From Utricularia gibba (taxonomy: Eukaryota > Streptophyta > Magnoliopsida > Lamiales > Lentibulariaceae): a stretch of 64,000 bases of DNA. The stretch is taken from positions 17,576 through 81,575 of the forward strand of contig NEEC01000061.1 in the NCBI GenBank assembly GCA_002189035.1, given 5' to 3'. The stretch's first letter is position 1. Each line of letters opens with the position of its first letter. The position numbers and the translations under genes are program-made. Below the pieces are notes generated by a model that was given only the letters and a program-made list of their open reading frames with translations, had not been told where the DNA came from and ran no database searches. Below, piece after piece: positions 24,156 through 37,397 of the stretch.

Positions 24156-24512
24156 TGGGGACGTTGGGACTCGTTTGCTCGTTTTTATGCGAAAACTAAT
24201 CTCGGCTTGCGAAACACGCGTGATTCGTTAATATATGTCAAAATCTTGAATTTCGCGGCATTCTCATGCGTTTCTCCGAGTGTGCTCGGGCCCTGGGAAT
24301 TCCTACATTAAGGGGTGGCCTCGCGCAGCCTTCGCCATTGACGCCACATCGTCCAAACCGTTTAGAGTCACGCGACACACAGCATACCGTTTCGAAGCTC
24401 ATTCTGAGACGATCGTTTTTCGTGTTGGGAGTTCGCCCATCCGAGGAAAGTTCGAAGCTCGACGGATGGCCCTATATAAGCCTTGAATGGTGTCACAAAA
24501 TGGCCTAGCCAT
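24156..24512. repeat. Reference monomer of satellite type D
   Basis: This is a full 357 bp copy with the head 'gttgggactcg', 'actaatctcggc', 'ctccgagtg', GGAATTCC, 'ctacattaagggg', 'gcagccttcgcc', 'acatcgtcc', 'cacgcgacacacagc', 'gagacgatcg', 'gggagttcgccc', 'ctcgacgg', TATATAAG and 'ggcctagcc'. Near-identical copies include those whose bodies lie around 31,648-31,890, 50,534-50,776 and 54,709-54,951. Confidence 0.92.
24473..24480 (+). promoter_or_regulatory. TATA-box-like motif in type D monomers
   Basis: The sequence TATATAAG inside CCCTATATAAGCC matches the eukaryotic TATA-box consensus. It is given once as the representative; the same motif recurs in each intact D monomer, while A, B and E monomers read TATATTAG or similar at this spot. 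Only the motif is seen: no initiator, transcript or downstream gene is visible. It could be a chance result of one or two substitutions amplified with the monomer. Confidence 0.25.
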
Positions 24513-27500
24513 TGGGGACATTGGACTCTTTGCTCGTTTTTATGCGAAATTTTCTCGGATTGCGAAACACGCGTGATTCGTTAATATATGTCAAAATCTT
24601 GAATTTCGCGGCATTCTCATGCGTTTCTCGGTGTGCTCGGGCCCTGGGAATTCCTACACCAAGGGGTGGCCTCGCGCAGCCTTCGCCATTGACGCCACAT
24701 CGTCCAAACCGTTTAGAGTCACGCGACACACAGCATACCGTTTCGAAGCTCATTCTGAGACGATCGTTTTTCGTGTTGGAGTTCGCCCATCCGAGGAAAG
24801 TTCGAAGCTCGACGGATGGCCCTATATAAGCCTTGAATGGTGTCACAAAATGGCCTAGCCATTGGGGACATTGCGACTCCTTTGCTCGTTTTTATGCGAA
24901 AATTATTCTCGGATTGCGAAACACGCGTGATTCGTTAATATATGTCAAAATCTTGAATTTCGCGGCATTCTCATGCGTTTCTACGGGTGTGCTCGGCCCT
25001 GGGAATTCCTACATTAAGGGGTGGCCTCGCGCAGCCTTCGCCATTGACGCCACATCGTCCAAACCGTTTAGAGTCACGCGACACACAGCATACCGTTTCG
25101 AAGCTCATTCTGAGACGTCGTTTTTCGTGTTGGGAGTTCGCCCATCCGAGGAAAGTTCGAAGCTCGACGGATGGCCCTATATAAGCCTTGAATGGTGTCA
25201 CAAAATGGCCTAGCCATTGGGGACGTTGGGACTCTTTGCTCGTTTTTATGCGAAAATTTTCTCGGATTGCGAAACACGCGTGATTCGTTAATATATGTCA
25301 AAATCTTGAATTTCGCGGCATTCTCATGCGTTTCTCCGAGTGTGCTCGGGCCCTGGGAATTCCTACACCAAGGGTGGGCCTCGCGCAGCCTTCGCAATTG
25401 ACGCCACATCTCCAAACCGTTTAGAGTCACGCGCACAAAGCGTTTCGAAGCTCATTCGAGACGGTCGTTTTTCGTGTTGGAACTCGCCCATCCGAGGAAA
25501 GTTCGAAGCTCGAAGGATGGCCCTATATTAGCCTTCAATGGTGTCACAAAATGGTCTAGCCATTGGGGACGTTGCGACTCTTTGCTCGTTTTTATGCGAA
25601 AACTAATCTCGGCTTGCGAAACACGCGTGATTCGTTAATATATGTCAAAATCTTGAATTTCGCGGCATTCTCATGCGTTTCTCCGAGTGTGCTCGGGCCC
25701 TGGGAATTCCTACATTAAGGGGTGGCCTCGCGCAGCCTTCGCATTGACGCCACATCGTCCAAACCGTTTAGAGTCACGCGACACAAAGCATACCGTTTCG
25801 AAGCTCATTCTGAGACGGTCGTTTTTCGTGTTGGGAGTTTGCCCATCCGAGGAAAGTTCGAAGCTCGAAGGATGGCCTATATTAGCCTTCAATGGTGTCA
25901 CAAAATGGTCTAGCCATTGGGGACATTGCGACTCCTTTGCTCGTTTTTATGCGAAAACTAATCTCGGCTTGCGAAACACGCGTGATTCGTTAATATATGT
26001 CAAAATCTTGAATTTCGCGGCATTCTCATGCGTTTCTCCGAGTGTGCTCGGGCCCTGGGAATTCCTACATTAAGGGGTGGCCTCGCGCAGCCTTCGCCAT
26101 TGACGCCACATCGTCCAAACCGTTTAGAGTCACGCGCACAAAGCAACGTTTCGAAGCTCATTCTGAGACGGTCGTTTTTCGTGTTGGGAGTCGCCCATCC
26201 GAGGAAAGTTCGAAGCTCGAAGGATGGCCTTATATTAGCCTTCAATGGTGTCAAAATGGTCTAGCCATTGGGGACATTGCGACTCCTTTGCTCGTTTTTA
26301 TGCGAAAACTAATCTCGGCTTGCGAAACACGCGTGATTCGTTAATATATGTCAAAATCTTGAATTTCGCGGCATTCTCATGCGTTTCTACGGGTGTGCTC
26401 GGGCCCTGGGAATTCCTACACCAAGGGGTGGCCTCGCGCAGCCTTCGCCATTGACGCCACATCGTCCAAACCGTTTAGAGTCACGCGACACACAGCATAC
26501 CGTTTCGAAGCTCATTCCGAGACGGTCGTTTTTCGTGTTGGGAGTTGCCCATCCGAGGAAAGTTCGAAGCTCGAAGGATGGCCTATATTAGCCTTCAATG
26601 GTGTCACAAAATGGTCTAGCCATTGGGGACATCGCGACTCCTTTGCTCGTTTTTATGCGAAAATTATTCTCGGATTGCGAAACACGCGTGATTCGTTAAT
26701 ATATGTCAAAATCTTGAATTTCGCGGCATTCTCATGCGTTTCTCCGAGTGTGCTCGGGCCCTGGGAATTCCTACACCAAGGGTGGCCTCGCGCAGCCTTC
26801 GCAATTGACGCCACAACTCCCAAACCGTTTAGAGTCACGCGACACACAGCATACCGTTTCGAAGCTCATTCCGAGACGTCGTTTTTCGTGTTGGGAGTTC
26901 GCCCATCCGAGGAAAGTTCGAAGCTCGACGGATGGCCCTATATAAGCCTTGAATGGTGTCACAAAATGGCCTAGCCATTGGGGACGTTGGGACTCGTTTG
27001 CTCGTTTTTATGCGAAAACTAATCTCGGCTTGCGAAACACGCGTGATTCGTTAATATATGTCAAAATCTTGAATTTCGCGGCATTCTCATGCGTTTCTCG
27101 GGTGTGCTCGGGCCTGGGAATTCCTACACCAAGGGGTGGCCTCGCGCAGCCTTCGCCATTGACGCCACATCGTCCAAACCGTTTAGAGTCACGCGACACA
27201 CAGCATACCGTTTCGAAGCTCATTCCGAGACGGTCGTTTTTCGTGTTGGGAGTTCGCCCATCCGAGGAAAGTTCGAAGCTCGACGGATGGCCCTATATAA
27301 GCCTTGAATGGTGTCACAAAATGGCCTAGCCATTGGGGACGTTGGGACTCGTTTGCTCGTTTTTATGCGAAAAATTCTCGGCTTGCGAAACACGCGTGAT
27401 TCGTTAATATATGTCAAAATCTTGAATTTCGCGGCATTCTCATGCGTTTCCGAGTGTGCTCGGGCCCTGGGAATTCCTACACCAAGGGGTGGCCTCGCGC

Positions 27501-30500
27501 AGCCTTCGCCATTGACGCCACATCGTCCAAACCGTTTAGAGTCACGCGACACACAGCATACCGTTTCGAAGCTCATTCTGAGACGATCGTTTTTCGTGTT
27601 GGGAGTTCGCCCATCCGAGGAAAGTTCGAAGCTCGACGGATGGCCCTATATAAGCCTTGAATGGTGTCACAAAATGGCCTAGCCATTGGGGACGTTGGGA
27701 CTCTTTGCTCGTTTTTATGCGAAAACTAATCTCGGCTTGCGAAACACGCGTGATTCGTTAATATATGTCAAAATCTTGAATTTCGCGGCATTCTCATGCG
27801 TTTCTCCGAGTGTGCTCGGGCCCTGGGAATTCCTACACCAAGGGTGGCCTCGCGCAGCCTTCGCCATTGACGCCACATCTCCAAACCGTTTAGAGTCACG
27901 CGCACAAAGCATACGTTTCGAAGCTCATTCTGAGACGGTCGTTTTTCGTGTTGGAACTCGCCCATCCGAGGAAAGTTCGAAGCTCGAAGGATGGCCTATA
28001 TTAGCCTTCAATGGTGTCACAAAATGGTCTAGCCATTGGGGACGTTGGACTCTTTGCTCGTTTTTATGCGAAAATAATCTCGGCTTGCGAAACACGCGTG
28101 ATTCGTTAATATATGTCAAAATCTTGAATTTCGCGGCATTCTCATGCGTTTCTCGAGTGTGCTCGGGCCCTGGAATTCCTACATTAAGGGGTGGCCTCGC
28201 GCAGCCTTCGCCATTGACGCCACATCGTCCAAACCGTTTAGAGTCACGCGACACAAGCATACCGTTTCGAAGCTCATTCCGAGACGGTCGTTTTTCGTGT
28301 TGGGAGTTGCCCATCCGAGGAAAGTTCGAAGCTCGAAGGATGGCCTTATATTAGCCTTCAATGGTGTCACAAAATGGTCTAGCCATTGGGGACATGCGAC
28401 TCCTTTGCTCGTTTTTATGCGAAAATTATTCTCGGATTGCGAAACACGCGTGATTCGTTAATATATGTCAAAATCTTGAATTTCGCGGCATTCTCATGCG
28501 TTTCTCCGAGTGTGCTCGGGCCCTGGGAATTCCTACACCAAGGGTGGCCTCGCGCAGCCTTCGCATTGACGCCACATCGTCCAAACCGTTTAGAGTCACG
28601 CGACAAAGCATACCGTTTCGAAGCTCATTCTGAGACGGTCGTTTTTCGTGTTGGAACTCGCCCATCCGAGGAAAGTTCGAAGCTCGAAGGATGGCCCTAT
28701 ATTAGCCTTCAATGGTGTCACAAAATGGTCTAGCCATTGGGGACATTGCGACTCCTTTGCTCGTTTTTATGCGAAAATTAATCTCGGCTTGCGAAACACG
28801 CGTGATTCGTTAATATATGTCAAAATCTTGAATTTCGCGGCATTCTCATGCGTTTCTCGGGTGTGCTCGGGCCCTGGGATTCCTACACCAAGGGGTGGCC
28901 TCGCGCAGCCTTCGCCATTGACGCCACATCGTCCAAACCGTTTAGAGTCACGCGACACACAGCATACCGTTTCGAAGCTCATTCCGAGACGGTCGTTTTT
29001 CGTGTTGGGAGCTTGCCCATCCGAGGAAAGTTCGAAGCTCGAAGGATGGCCTATATTAGCCTTCAATGGTGTCAAAATGGTCTAGCCATTGGGGACATTG
29101 CGACTCCTTTGCTCGTTTTTATGCGAAAATAATCTCGGCTTGCGAAACACGCGTGATTCGTTAATATATGTCAAAATCTTGAATTTCGCGGCATTCTCAT
29201 GCGTTTCTACGGTGTGCTCGGGCCCGGGATTCCTACACCAAGGGGTGGCCTCGCGCAGCCTTCGCCATTGACGCCACATCGTCCAAACCGTTTAGAGTCA
29301 CGCGACACACAGCATACCGTTTCGAAGCTCATTCTGAGACGATCGTTTTTCGTGTTGGGAGTTCGCCCATCCGAGGAAAGTTCGAAGCTCGACGGATGGC
29401 CCTATATAAGCCTTGAATGGTGTCACAAAATGGCCTAGCCATTGGGGACGTTGGGACTCTTTGCTCGTTTTTATGCGAAAATATTCTCGGCTTGCGAAAC
29501 ACGCGTGATTCGTTAATATATGTCAAAATCTTGAATTTCGCGGCATTCTCATGCGTTTCTCGGTGTGCTCGGGCCTGGGAATTCCTACACCAAGGGGTGG
29601 CCTCGCGCAGCCTTCGCCATTGACGCCACATCGTCCAAACCGTTTAGAGTCACGCGACACACAGCATACCGTTTCGAAGCTCATTCCGAGACGGTCGTTT
29701 TTCGTGTTGGGAGTTGCCCATCCGAGGAAAGTTCGAAGCTCGAAGGATGGCCTTATATTAGCCTTCAATGGTGTCACAAAATGGTCTAGCCATTGGGGAC
29801 ATCGCGACTCCTTTGCTCGTTTTTATGCGAAAATTTTCTCGGCTTGCGAAACACGCGTGATTCGTTAATATATGTCAAAATCTTGAATTTCGCGGCATTC
29901 TCATGCGTTTCTCGGGTGTGCTCGGGCCCGGGACTTCCTACACCAAGGGGTGGCCTCGCGCAGCCTTCGCCATTGACGCCACATCGTCCAAACCGTTTAG
30001 AGTCACGCGACACACAGCATACCGTTTCGAAGCTCATTCTGAGACGATCGTTTTTCGTGTTGGGAGTTTGCCCATCCGAGGAAAGTTCGAAGCTCGAAGG
30101 ATGGCCTTATATTAGCCTTCAATGGTGTCACAAATGGTCTAGCCATTGGGGACATTGCGACTCCTTTGCTCGTTTTTATGCGAAAATAATCTCGGCTTGC
30201 GAAACACGCGTGATTCGTTAATATATGTCAAAATCTTGAATTTCGCGGCATTCTCATGCGTTTCTCGGGTGTGCTCGGGCCCTGGGATTCCTACACCAAG
30301 GGTGGCCTCGCGCAGCCTTCGCCATTGACGCCACATCGTCCAAACCGTTTAGAGTCACGCGACACACAGCATACCGTTTCGAAGCTCATTCCGAGACGGT
30401 CGTTTTTCGTGTTGGGAGCTTGCCCATCCGAGGAAAGTTCGAAGCTCGAAGGATGGCCTTATATTAGCCTTCAATGGTGTCACAAAATGGTCTAGCCATT

Positions 30501-33500
30501 GGGGACGTTGCGACTCCTTTGCTCGTTTTTATGCGAAAACTAATCTCGGCTTGCGAAACACGCGTGATTCGTTAATATATGTCAAAATCTTGAATTTCGC
30601 GGCATTCTCATGCGTTTCTCGGGTGTGCTCGGGCCCGGGACTTCCTACACCAAGGGGTGGCCTCGCGCAGCCTTCGCCATTGACGCCACATCGTCCAAAC
30701 CGTTTAGAGTCACGCGACACACAGCATACCGTTTCGAAGCTCATTCTGAGACGATCGTTTTTCGTGTTGGGAGTTCGCCCATCCGAGGAAAGTTCGAAGC
30801 TCGACGGATGGCCCTATATAAGCCTTGAATGGTGTCACAAAATGGCCTAGCCATTGGGGACGTTGGGACTCGTTTGCTCGTTTTTATGCGAAAATATCTC
30901 GGCTTGCGAAACACGCGTGATTCGTTAATATATGTCAAAATCTTGAATTTCGCGGCATTCTCATGCGTTTCTCCGAGTGTGCTCGGGCCCTGGGAATTCC
31001 TACATTAAGGGGTGGCCTCGCGCAGCCTTCGCCATTGACGCCACATCGTCCAAACCGTTTAGAGTCACGCGACACACAGCATACCGTTTCGAAGCTCATT
31101 CCGAGACGGTCGTTTTTCGTGTTGGGAGCCCATCCGAGGAAAGTTCGAAGCTCGAAGGATGGCCTTATATTAGCCTTCAATGGTTCAAAATGGTCTAGCC
31201 ATTGGGGACATCGCGACTCCTTTGCTCGTTTTTATGCGAAAATTATTCTCGGATTGCGATGATTCGTTAATATATGTCAAAATCTTGAATTTCGCGGCAT
31301 TCTCATGCGTTTCTAGGTGTGCTCGGGCCCTGGGATTCCTACACCAAGGGGTGGCCTCGCGCAGCCTTCGCCATTGACGTTCCAAACCGTTTAGAGTCAC
31401 GACACAAAGCATACCGTTTCGAAGCTCATTCTGAGACGGTCGTTTTTCGTGTTGGAGTTCGCCCATCCGAGGAAAGTTCGAAGCTCGACGGATGGCCCTA
31501 TATAAGCCTTGAATGGTGTCACAAAATGGCCTAGCCATTGGGGACGTTGGGACTCTTTGCTCGTTTTTATGCGAAAACTAATCTCGGCTTGCGAAACACG
31601 CGTGATTCGTTAATATATGTCAAAATCTTGAATTTCGCGGCATTCTCATGCGTTTCTCCGAGTGTGCTCGGGCCCTGGGAATTCCTACATTAAGGGGTGG
31701 CCTCGCGCAGCCTTCGCCATTGACGCCACATCGTCCAAACCGTTTAGAGTCACGCGACACACAGCATACCGTTTCGAAGCTCATTCTGAGACGATCGTTT
31801 TTCGTGTTGGGAGTTCGCCCATCCGAGGAAAGTTCGAAGCTCGACGGATGGCCCTATATAAGCCTTGAATGGTGTCACAAAATGGCCTAGCCATTGGGGA
31901 CGTTGGACTCTTTGCTCGTTTTTATGCGAAAACTAATCTCGGCTTGCGAAACACGCGTGATTCGTTAATATATGTCAAAATCTTGAATTTCGCGGCATTC
32001 TCATGCGTTTCTACGGGTGTGCTCGGGCCCGGGACTTCCTACACCAAGGGGTGCCTCGCGCAGCCTTCGCCATTGACGCCACATCGTCCAAACCGTTTAG
32101 AGTCACGCGACACACAGCATACCGTTTCGAAGCTCATTCTGAGACGATCGTTTTTCGTGTTGGGAGTTCGCCCATCCGAGGAAAGTTCGAAGCTCGACGG
32201 ATGGCCCTATATAAGCCTTGAATGGTGTCACAAAATGGCCTAGCCATTGGGGACGTTGGGACTCGTTTGCTCGTTTTTATGCGAAAATAATCTCGGCTTG
32301 CGAAACACGCGTGATTCGTTAATATATGTCAAAATCTTGAATTTCGCGGCATTCTCATGCGTTTCTCCGAGTGTGCTCGGCCCTGGAATTCCTACATTAA
32401 GGGGTGGCCTCGCGCAGCCTTCGCCATTGACGCCACATCGTCCAAACCGTTTAGAGTCACGCGACACACAGCATACCGTTTCGAAGCTCATTCCGAGACG
32501 GTCGTTTTTCGTGTTGGGAACTTGCCCATCCGAGGAAAGTTCGAAGCTCGAAGGATGGCCTTATATTAGCCTTCAATGGTGAAAATGGTCTAGCCATTGG
32601 GGACATCGCGACTCCTTTGCTCGTTTTTATGCGAAAATTATTCTCGGATTGCGAAACACGCGTGATTCGTTAATATATGTCAAAATCTTGAATTTCGCGG
32701 CATTCTCATGCGTTTCTAGTGTGCTCGGGCCCTGGGATTCCTACACCAAGGGGTGGCCTCGCGCAGCCTTCGCCATTGACGCCACATCGTCCAAACCGTT
32801 TAGAGTCACGCGACACAAAGCATTCGTTTCGAAGCTCATTCTGAGACGGTCGTTTTTCGTGTTGGAGTTCGCCCATCCGAGGAAAGTTCGAAGCTCGACG
32901 GATGGCCCTATATAAGCCTTGAATGGTGTCACAAAATGGCCTAGCCATTGGGGACGTTGGACTCGTTTGCTCGTTTTTATGCGAAAATAATCTCGGCTTG
33001 CGAAACACGCGTGATTCGTTAATATATGTCAAAATCTTGAATTTCGCGGCATTCTCATGCGTTTCTCCGAGTGTGCTCGGGCCCTGGGAATTCCTACATT
33101 AAGGGGTGGCCTCGCGCAGCCTTCGCCATTGACGCCACATCTTCCAAACCGTTTAGAGTCACGCGACACACAGCATACGTTTCGAAGCTCATTCTGAGAC
33201 GGTCGTTTTTCGTGTTGGGAGTTCGCCCATCCGAGGAAAGTTCGAAGCTCGACGGATGGCCCTATATAAGCCTTGAATGGTGTCACAAAATGGCCTAGCC
33301 ATTGGGGACGTTGCGACTCCTTTGCTCGTTTTTATGCGAAAATCTCGGCTTGCGAAACACGCGTGATTCGTTAATATATGTCAAAATCTTGAATTTCGCG
33401 GCATTCTCATGCGTTTCTCCGAGTGTGCTCGGGCCCTGGGAATTCCTACATTAAGGGGTGGCCTCGCGCAGCCTTCGCCATTGACGCCACATCGTCCAAA

Positions 33501-36219
33501 CCGTTTAGAGTCACGCGACACAAAGCATACCGTTTCGAAGCTCATTCCGAGACGATCGTTTTTCGTGTTGGGAGTTCGCCCATCCGAGGAAAGTTCGAAG
33601 CTCGACGGATGGCCCTATATAAGCCTTGAATGGTGTCACAAAATGGCCTAGCCATTGGGGACGTTGGGACTCTTTGCTCGTTTTTATGCGAAAACTAATC
33701 TCGGCTTGCGAAACACGCGTGATTCGTTAATATATGTCAAAATCTTGAATTTCGCGGCATTCTCATGCGTTTCTCCGAGTGTGCTCGGGCCCTGGGAATT
33801 CCTACATTAAGGGGTGGCCTCGCGCAGCCTTCGCCATTGACGCCACATCGTCCAAACCGTTTAGAGTCACGCGCACAGCATACCGTTTCGAAGCTCATTC
33901 TGAGACGGTCGTTTTTCGTGTTGGGAGCTTGCCCATCCGAGGAAAGTTCGAAGCTCGAAGGATGGCCTATATTAGCCTTCAATGGTGTCACAAAATGGTC
34001 TAGCCATTGGGGACATTGCGACTCCTTTGCTCGTTTTTATGCGAAAATCTCGGATTGCGAAACACGCGTGATTCGTTAATATATGTCAAAATCTTGAATT
34101 TCGCGGCATTCTCATGCGTTTCTAATTCCTACACCAAGGGGTGGCCTCGCGCAGCCTTCGCCATTGACGCCACATCGTCCAAACCGTTTAGAGTCACGCG
34201 ACACACAGCATACCGTTTCGAAGCTCATTCTGAGACGTCGTTTTTCGTGTTGGGAGTTTGCCCATCCGAGGAAAGTTCGAAGCTCGAAGGATGGCCTATA
34301 TAGCCTTGAATGGTGTCACAAAATGGCTAGCCATTGGGGACGTTGCGACTCCTTTGCTCGTTTTTATGCGAAAACTAATCTCGGCTTGCGAAACACGCGT
34401 GATTCGTTAATATATGTCAAAATCTTGAATTTCGCGGCATTCTCATGCGTTTCTCGGGTGTGCTCGGGCCCTGGGATTCCTACACCAAGGGGTGGCCTCG
34501 CGCAGCCTTCGCCATTGACGCCACATCGTCCAAACCGTTTAGAGTCACGCGACACACAGCATACCGTTTCGAAGCTCATTCTGAGACGATCGTTTTTCGT
34601 GTTGGGAGTTCGCCCATCCGAGGAAAGTTCGAAGCTCGACGGATGGCCCTATATAAGCCTTGAATGGTGTCACAAAATGGCCTAGCCATTGGGGACGTTG
34701 GGACTCGTTTGCTCGTTTTTATGCGAAAAAATCTCGGCTTGCGAAACACGCGTGATTCGTTAATATATGTCAAAATCTTGAATTTCGCGGCATTCTCATG
34801 CGTTTCTCCGAGTGTGCTCGGCCCTGGGAATTCCTACATTAAGGGGTGGCCTCGCGCAGCCTTCGCCATTGACGCCACATCGTCCAAACCGTTTAGAGTC
34901 ACGCGACACACAGCATACCGTTTCGAAGCTCATTCCGAGACGGTCGTTTTTCGTGTTGGGAGCTTGCCCATCCGAGGAAAGTTCGAAGCTCGAAGGATGG
35001 CCTTATATTAGCCTTCAATGGTGTCAAAATGGTCTAGCCATTGGGGACATTGCGACTCCTTTGCTCGTTTTTATGCGAAAATTATTCTCGGCTTGCGAAA
35101 CACGCGTGATTCGTTAATATATGTCAAAATCTTGAATTTCGCGGCATTCTCATGCGTTTCTACGGTGTGCTCGGGCCCTGGGACTTCCTACACCAAGGGG
35201 TGGCCTCGCGCAGCCTTCGCCATTGACGCCACATCGTCCAAACCGTTTAGAGTCACGCGACACAAAGCATACCGTTTCGAAGCTCATTCTGAGACGGTCG
35301 TTTTTCGTGTTGGAGTTCGCCCATCCGAGGAAAGTTCGAAGCTCGACGGATGGCCCTATATAAGCCTTGAATGGTGTCACAAAATGGCTAGCCATTGGGG
35401 ACGTTGGGACTCGTTTGCTCGTTTTTATGCGAAAATAATCTCGGCTTGCGAAACACGCGTGATTCGTTAATATATGTCAAAATCTTGAATTTCGCGGCAT
35501 TCTCATGCGTTTCTCCGAGTGTGCTCGGGCCCTGGGAATTCCTACATTAAGGGGTGGCCTCGCGCAGCCTTCGCCATTGACGCCACATCGTCCAAACCGT
35601 TTAGAGTCACGCGACACACAGCATACCGTTTCGAAGCTCATTCTGAGACGATCGTTTTTCGTGTTGGGAGTTCGCCCATCCGAGGAAAGTTCGAAGCTCG
35701 ACGGATGGCCCTATATAGCCTTCAATGGTGTCACAAAATGGCCTAGCCATTGGGGACGTTGGGACTCTTTGCTCGTTTTTATGCGAAAACTAATCTCGGC
35801 TTGCGAAACACGCGTGATTCGTTAATATATGTCAAAATCTTGAATTTCGCGGCATTCTCATGCGTTTCTACGGGTGTGCTCGGGCCCGGGACTTCCTACA
35901 CCAAGGGGTGGCCTCGCGCAGCCTTCGCCATTGACGCCACATCGTCCAAACCGTTTAGAGTCACGCGACACAAGCATACCGTTTCGAAGCTCATTCCGAG
36001 ACGATCGTTTTTCGTGTTGGGAGTTCGCCCATCCGAGGAAAGTTCGAAGCTCGACGGATGGCCCTATATAAGCCTTGAATGGTGTCACAAAATGGCCTAG
36101 CCATTGGGGACGTTGCGATCCGTTTGCTCGTTTTTATGCGAAAATTGTTCTCGGACTTGCGAAACACGCGTGATTCGTTAATATATGTCAAAATCTTGAA
36201 TTTCGCGGCATTCTCATGC

Positions 36220-36660
36220 GTTTCTCCTCGGGCCCTGGGAGTGTCGCTCGGCGCCTGGGAATTCCTGATTAATTGGCTCTCGCGCAGCCTTCGCTCATGC
36301 GAAAATGGCTTGCGAAACACGCGTGATTCGTTAATATATGTCAAAATCTTGAATTTCGCGGCATTCTCAACTCGGGCCCTTTCCTAGGGGTGGCCTCGCG
36401 CAGCCTTCGCCATTGACGCCACATCGTCCAAACCGTTTAGAGTCACGCGACACACAGCATACCGTTTCGAAGCTCATTCGAGACGGTCGTTTTTCGTGTT
36501 GGGAGACGCCCATCCGAGGAAAGTTCGAAGCTCGAATTCGTGGTTGGGAGTTGCGCTCGTTTTTATGCGAAAATCTCGGCTTGCGAAACACGCGTGATTC
36601 GTTAAGTTCGAAGCGAAGCTCGAAGGATATATAGCCTTGAATGGTGGGGCCAATTGGACT
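36220..36660. repeat. Scrambled satellite patch with partial monomer duplication
   Basis: After 'gcgtttctcctcggg' the order breaks: 'ctgggagtgtcgctcgg' and 'gcgcctgggaattcctg' are two versions of one region side by side. The segment from TGCGAAACAC through GGCATTCTC then occurs a second time, starting at 36311, 153 bp after its first start at 36158. Near 36,530-36,645 pieces of the monomer tail and head are mixed ('gctcgaattcgtggttggg', 'gttaagttcgaagcgaagc'). Confidence 0.75.
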
Positions 36661-37261
36661 CCTTTGCTCGTTTTTATGCGAAAATAATCTCGGCTTGCGA
36701 AACACGCGTGATTCGTTAATATATGTCAAAATCTTGAATTTCGCGGCATTCTCATGCGTTTCTCCGGTGTGCTCGGGCCCTGGGACTTCCTACACCAAGG
36801 GGCCTCGCGCAGCCTTCGCCATTGACGCCACATCGTCCAAACCGTTTAGAGTCACGCGACACACAGCATACCGTTTCGAAGCTCATTCTGAGACGATCGT
36901 TTTTCGTGTTGGGAGTTCGCCCATCCGAGGAAAGTTCGAAGCTCGACGGATGGCCCTATATCCTTGAATGGTGTCACAAAATGGCCTAGCCATTGGGGAC
37001 GTTGCGACTCTTTTGCTCGTTTTTATGCGAAAATTAATCTCGGCTTGCGAAACACGCGTGATTCGTTAATATATGTCAAAATCTTGAATTTCGCGGCATT
37101 CTCATGCGTTTCTCGGTGTGCTCGGGCCCGGGACTTCCTACATTAAGGGGTGGCCTCGCGCAGCCTTCGCCATTGACGCCACATCGTCCAAACCGTTTAG
37201 AGTCACGCGACACACAGCATACCGTTTCGAAGCTCATTCTGAGACGGTCGTTTTTCGTGTT

Positions 37262-37397
37262 GGGATTGCCCATTTTCGCCTCGGTGTCTAGGGGGAAGCG
37301 TCCTTATGCGAAAATTATTCTCGGATCCGCGATTCGTTACAAAATCTTGAATTTCGCATGCCACGGAGCCATTGACGGGTCGTTTTTCGAGTGTCGC
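37262..37397. repeat. Scrambled satellite patch
   Basis: Between 'gtgttggga' and 'gcccatccgagg' about 130 bp is inserted. It contains recognisable monomer pieces (TATGCGAAAATTATTCTC, 'gattcgtta', AAAATCTTGAATTTCGC, 'ccattgacg', 'gtcgtttttcg') and unmatched bases ('ctcggtgtctaggggga', 'agcgtcctta'). The inserted pieces keep the order in which they occur in the monomer, so the patch looks like a compressed monomer. Confidence 0.72.

Larger units (their letters stand above)
24156..36104. repeat. D/E-dominated satellite segment, left part
   Basis: About 34 consecutive monomers, mostly D (TATATAAG, 'ctcgacgg', 'ggcctagcc') mixed with E (TATATTAG, 'cgaaggatgg', 'ggtctagcc'). From about 25 kb a D tail is usually followed by an 'acgttg' head and an E tail by 'acattgcg' or 'acatcgcg', so the variant marks extend across the arbitrary monomer boundary used here. 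Some copies have 'ctacacc' and GGACTTCC in place of 'ctacatt' and GGAATTCC. Local losses include 'gattgcgatgattcg' at about 31,252-31,266 and 'tttctaattcctac' at about 34,119-34,132, which lacks about 23 bp. Confidence 0.85.
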
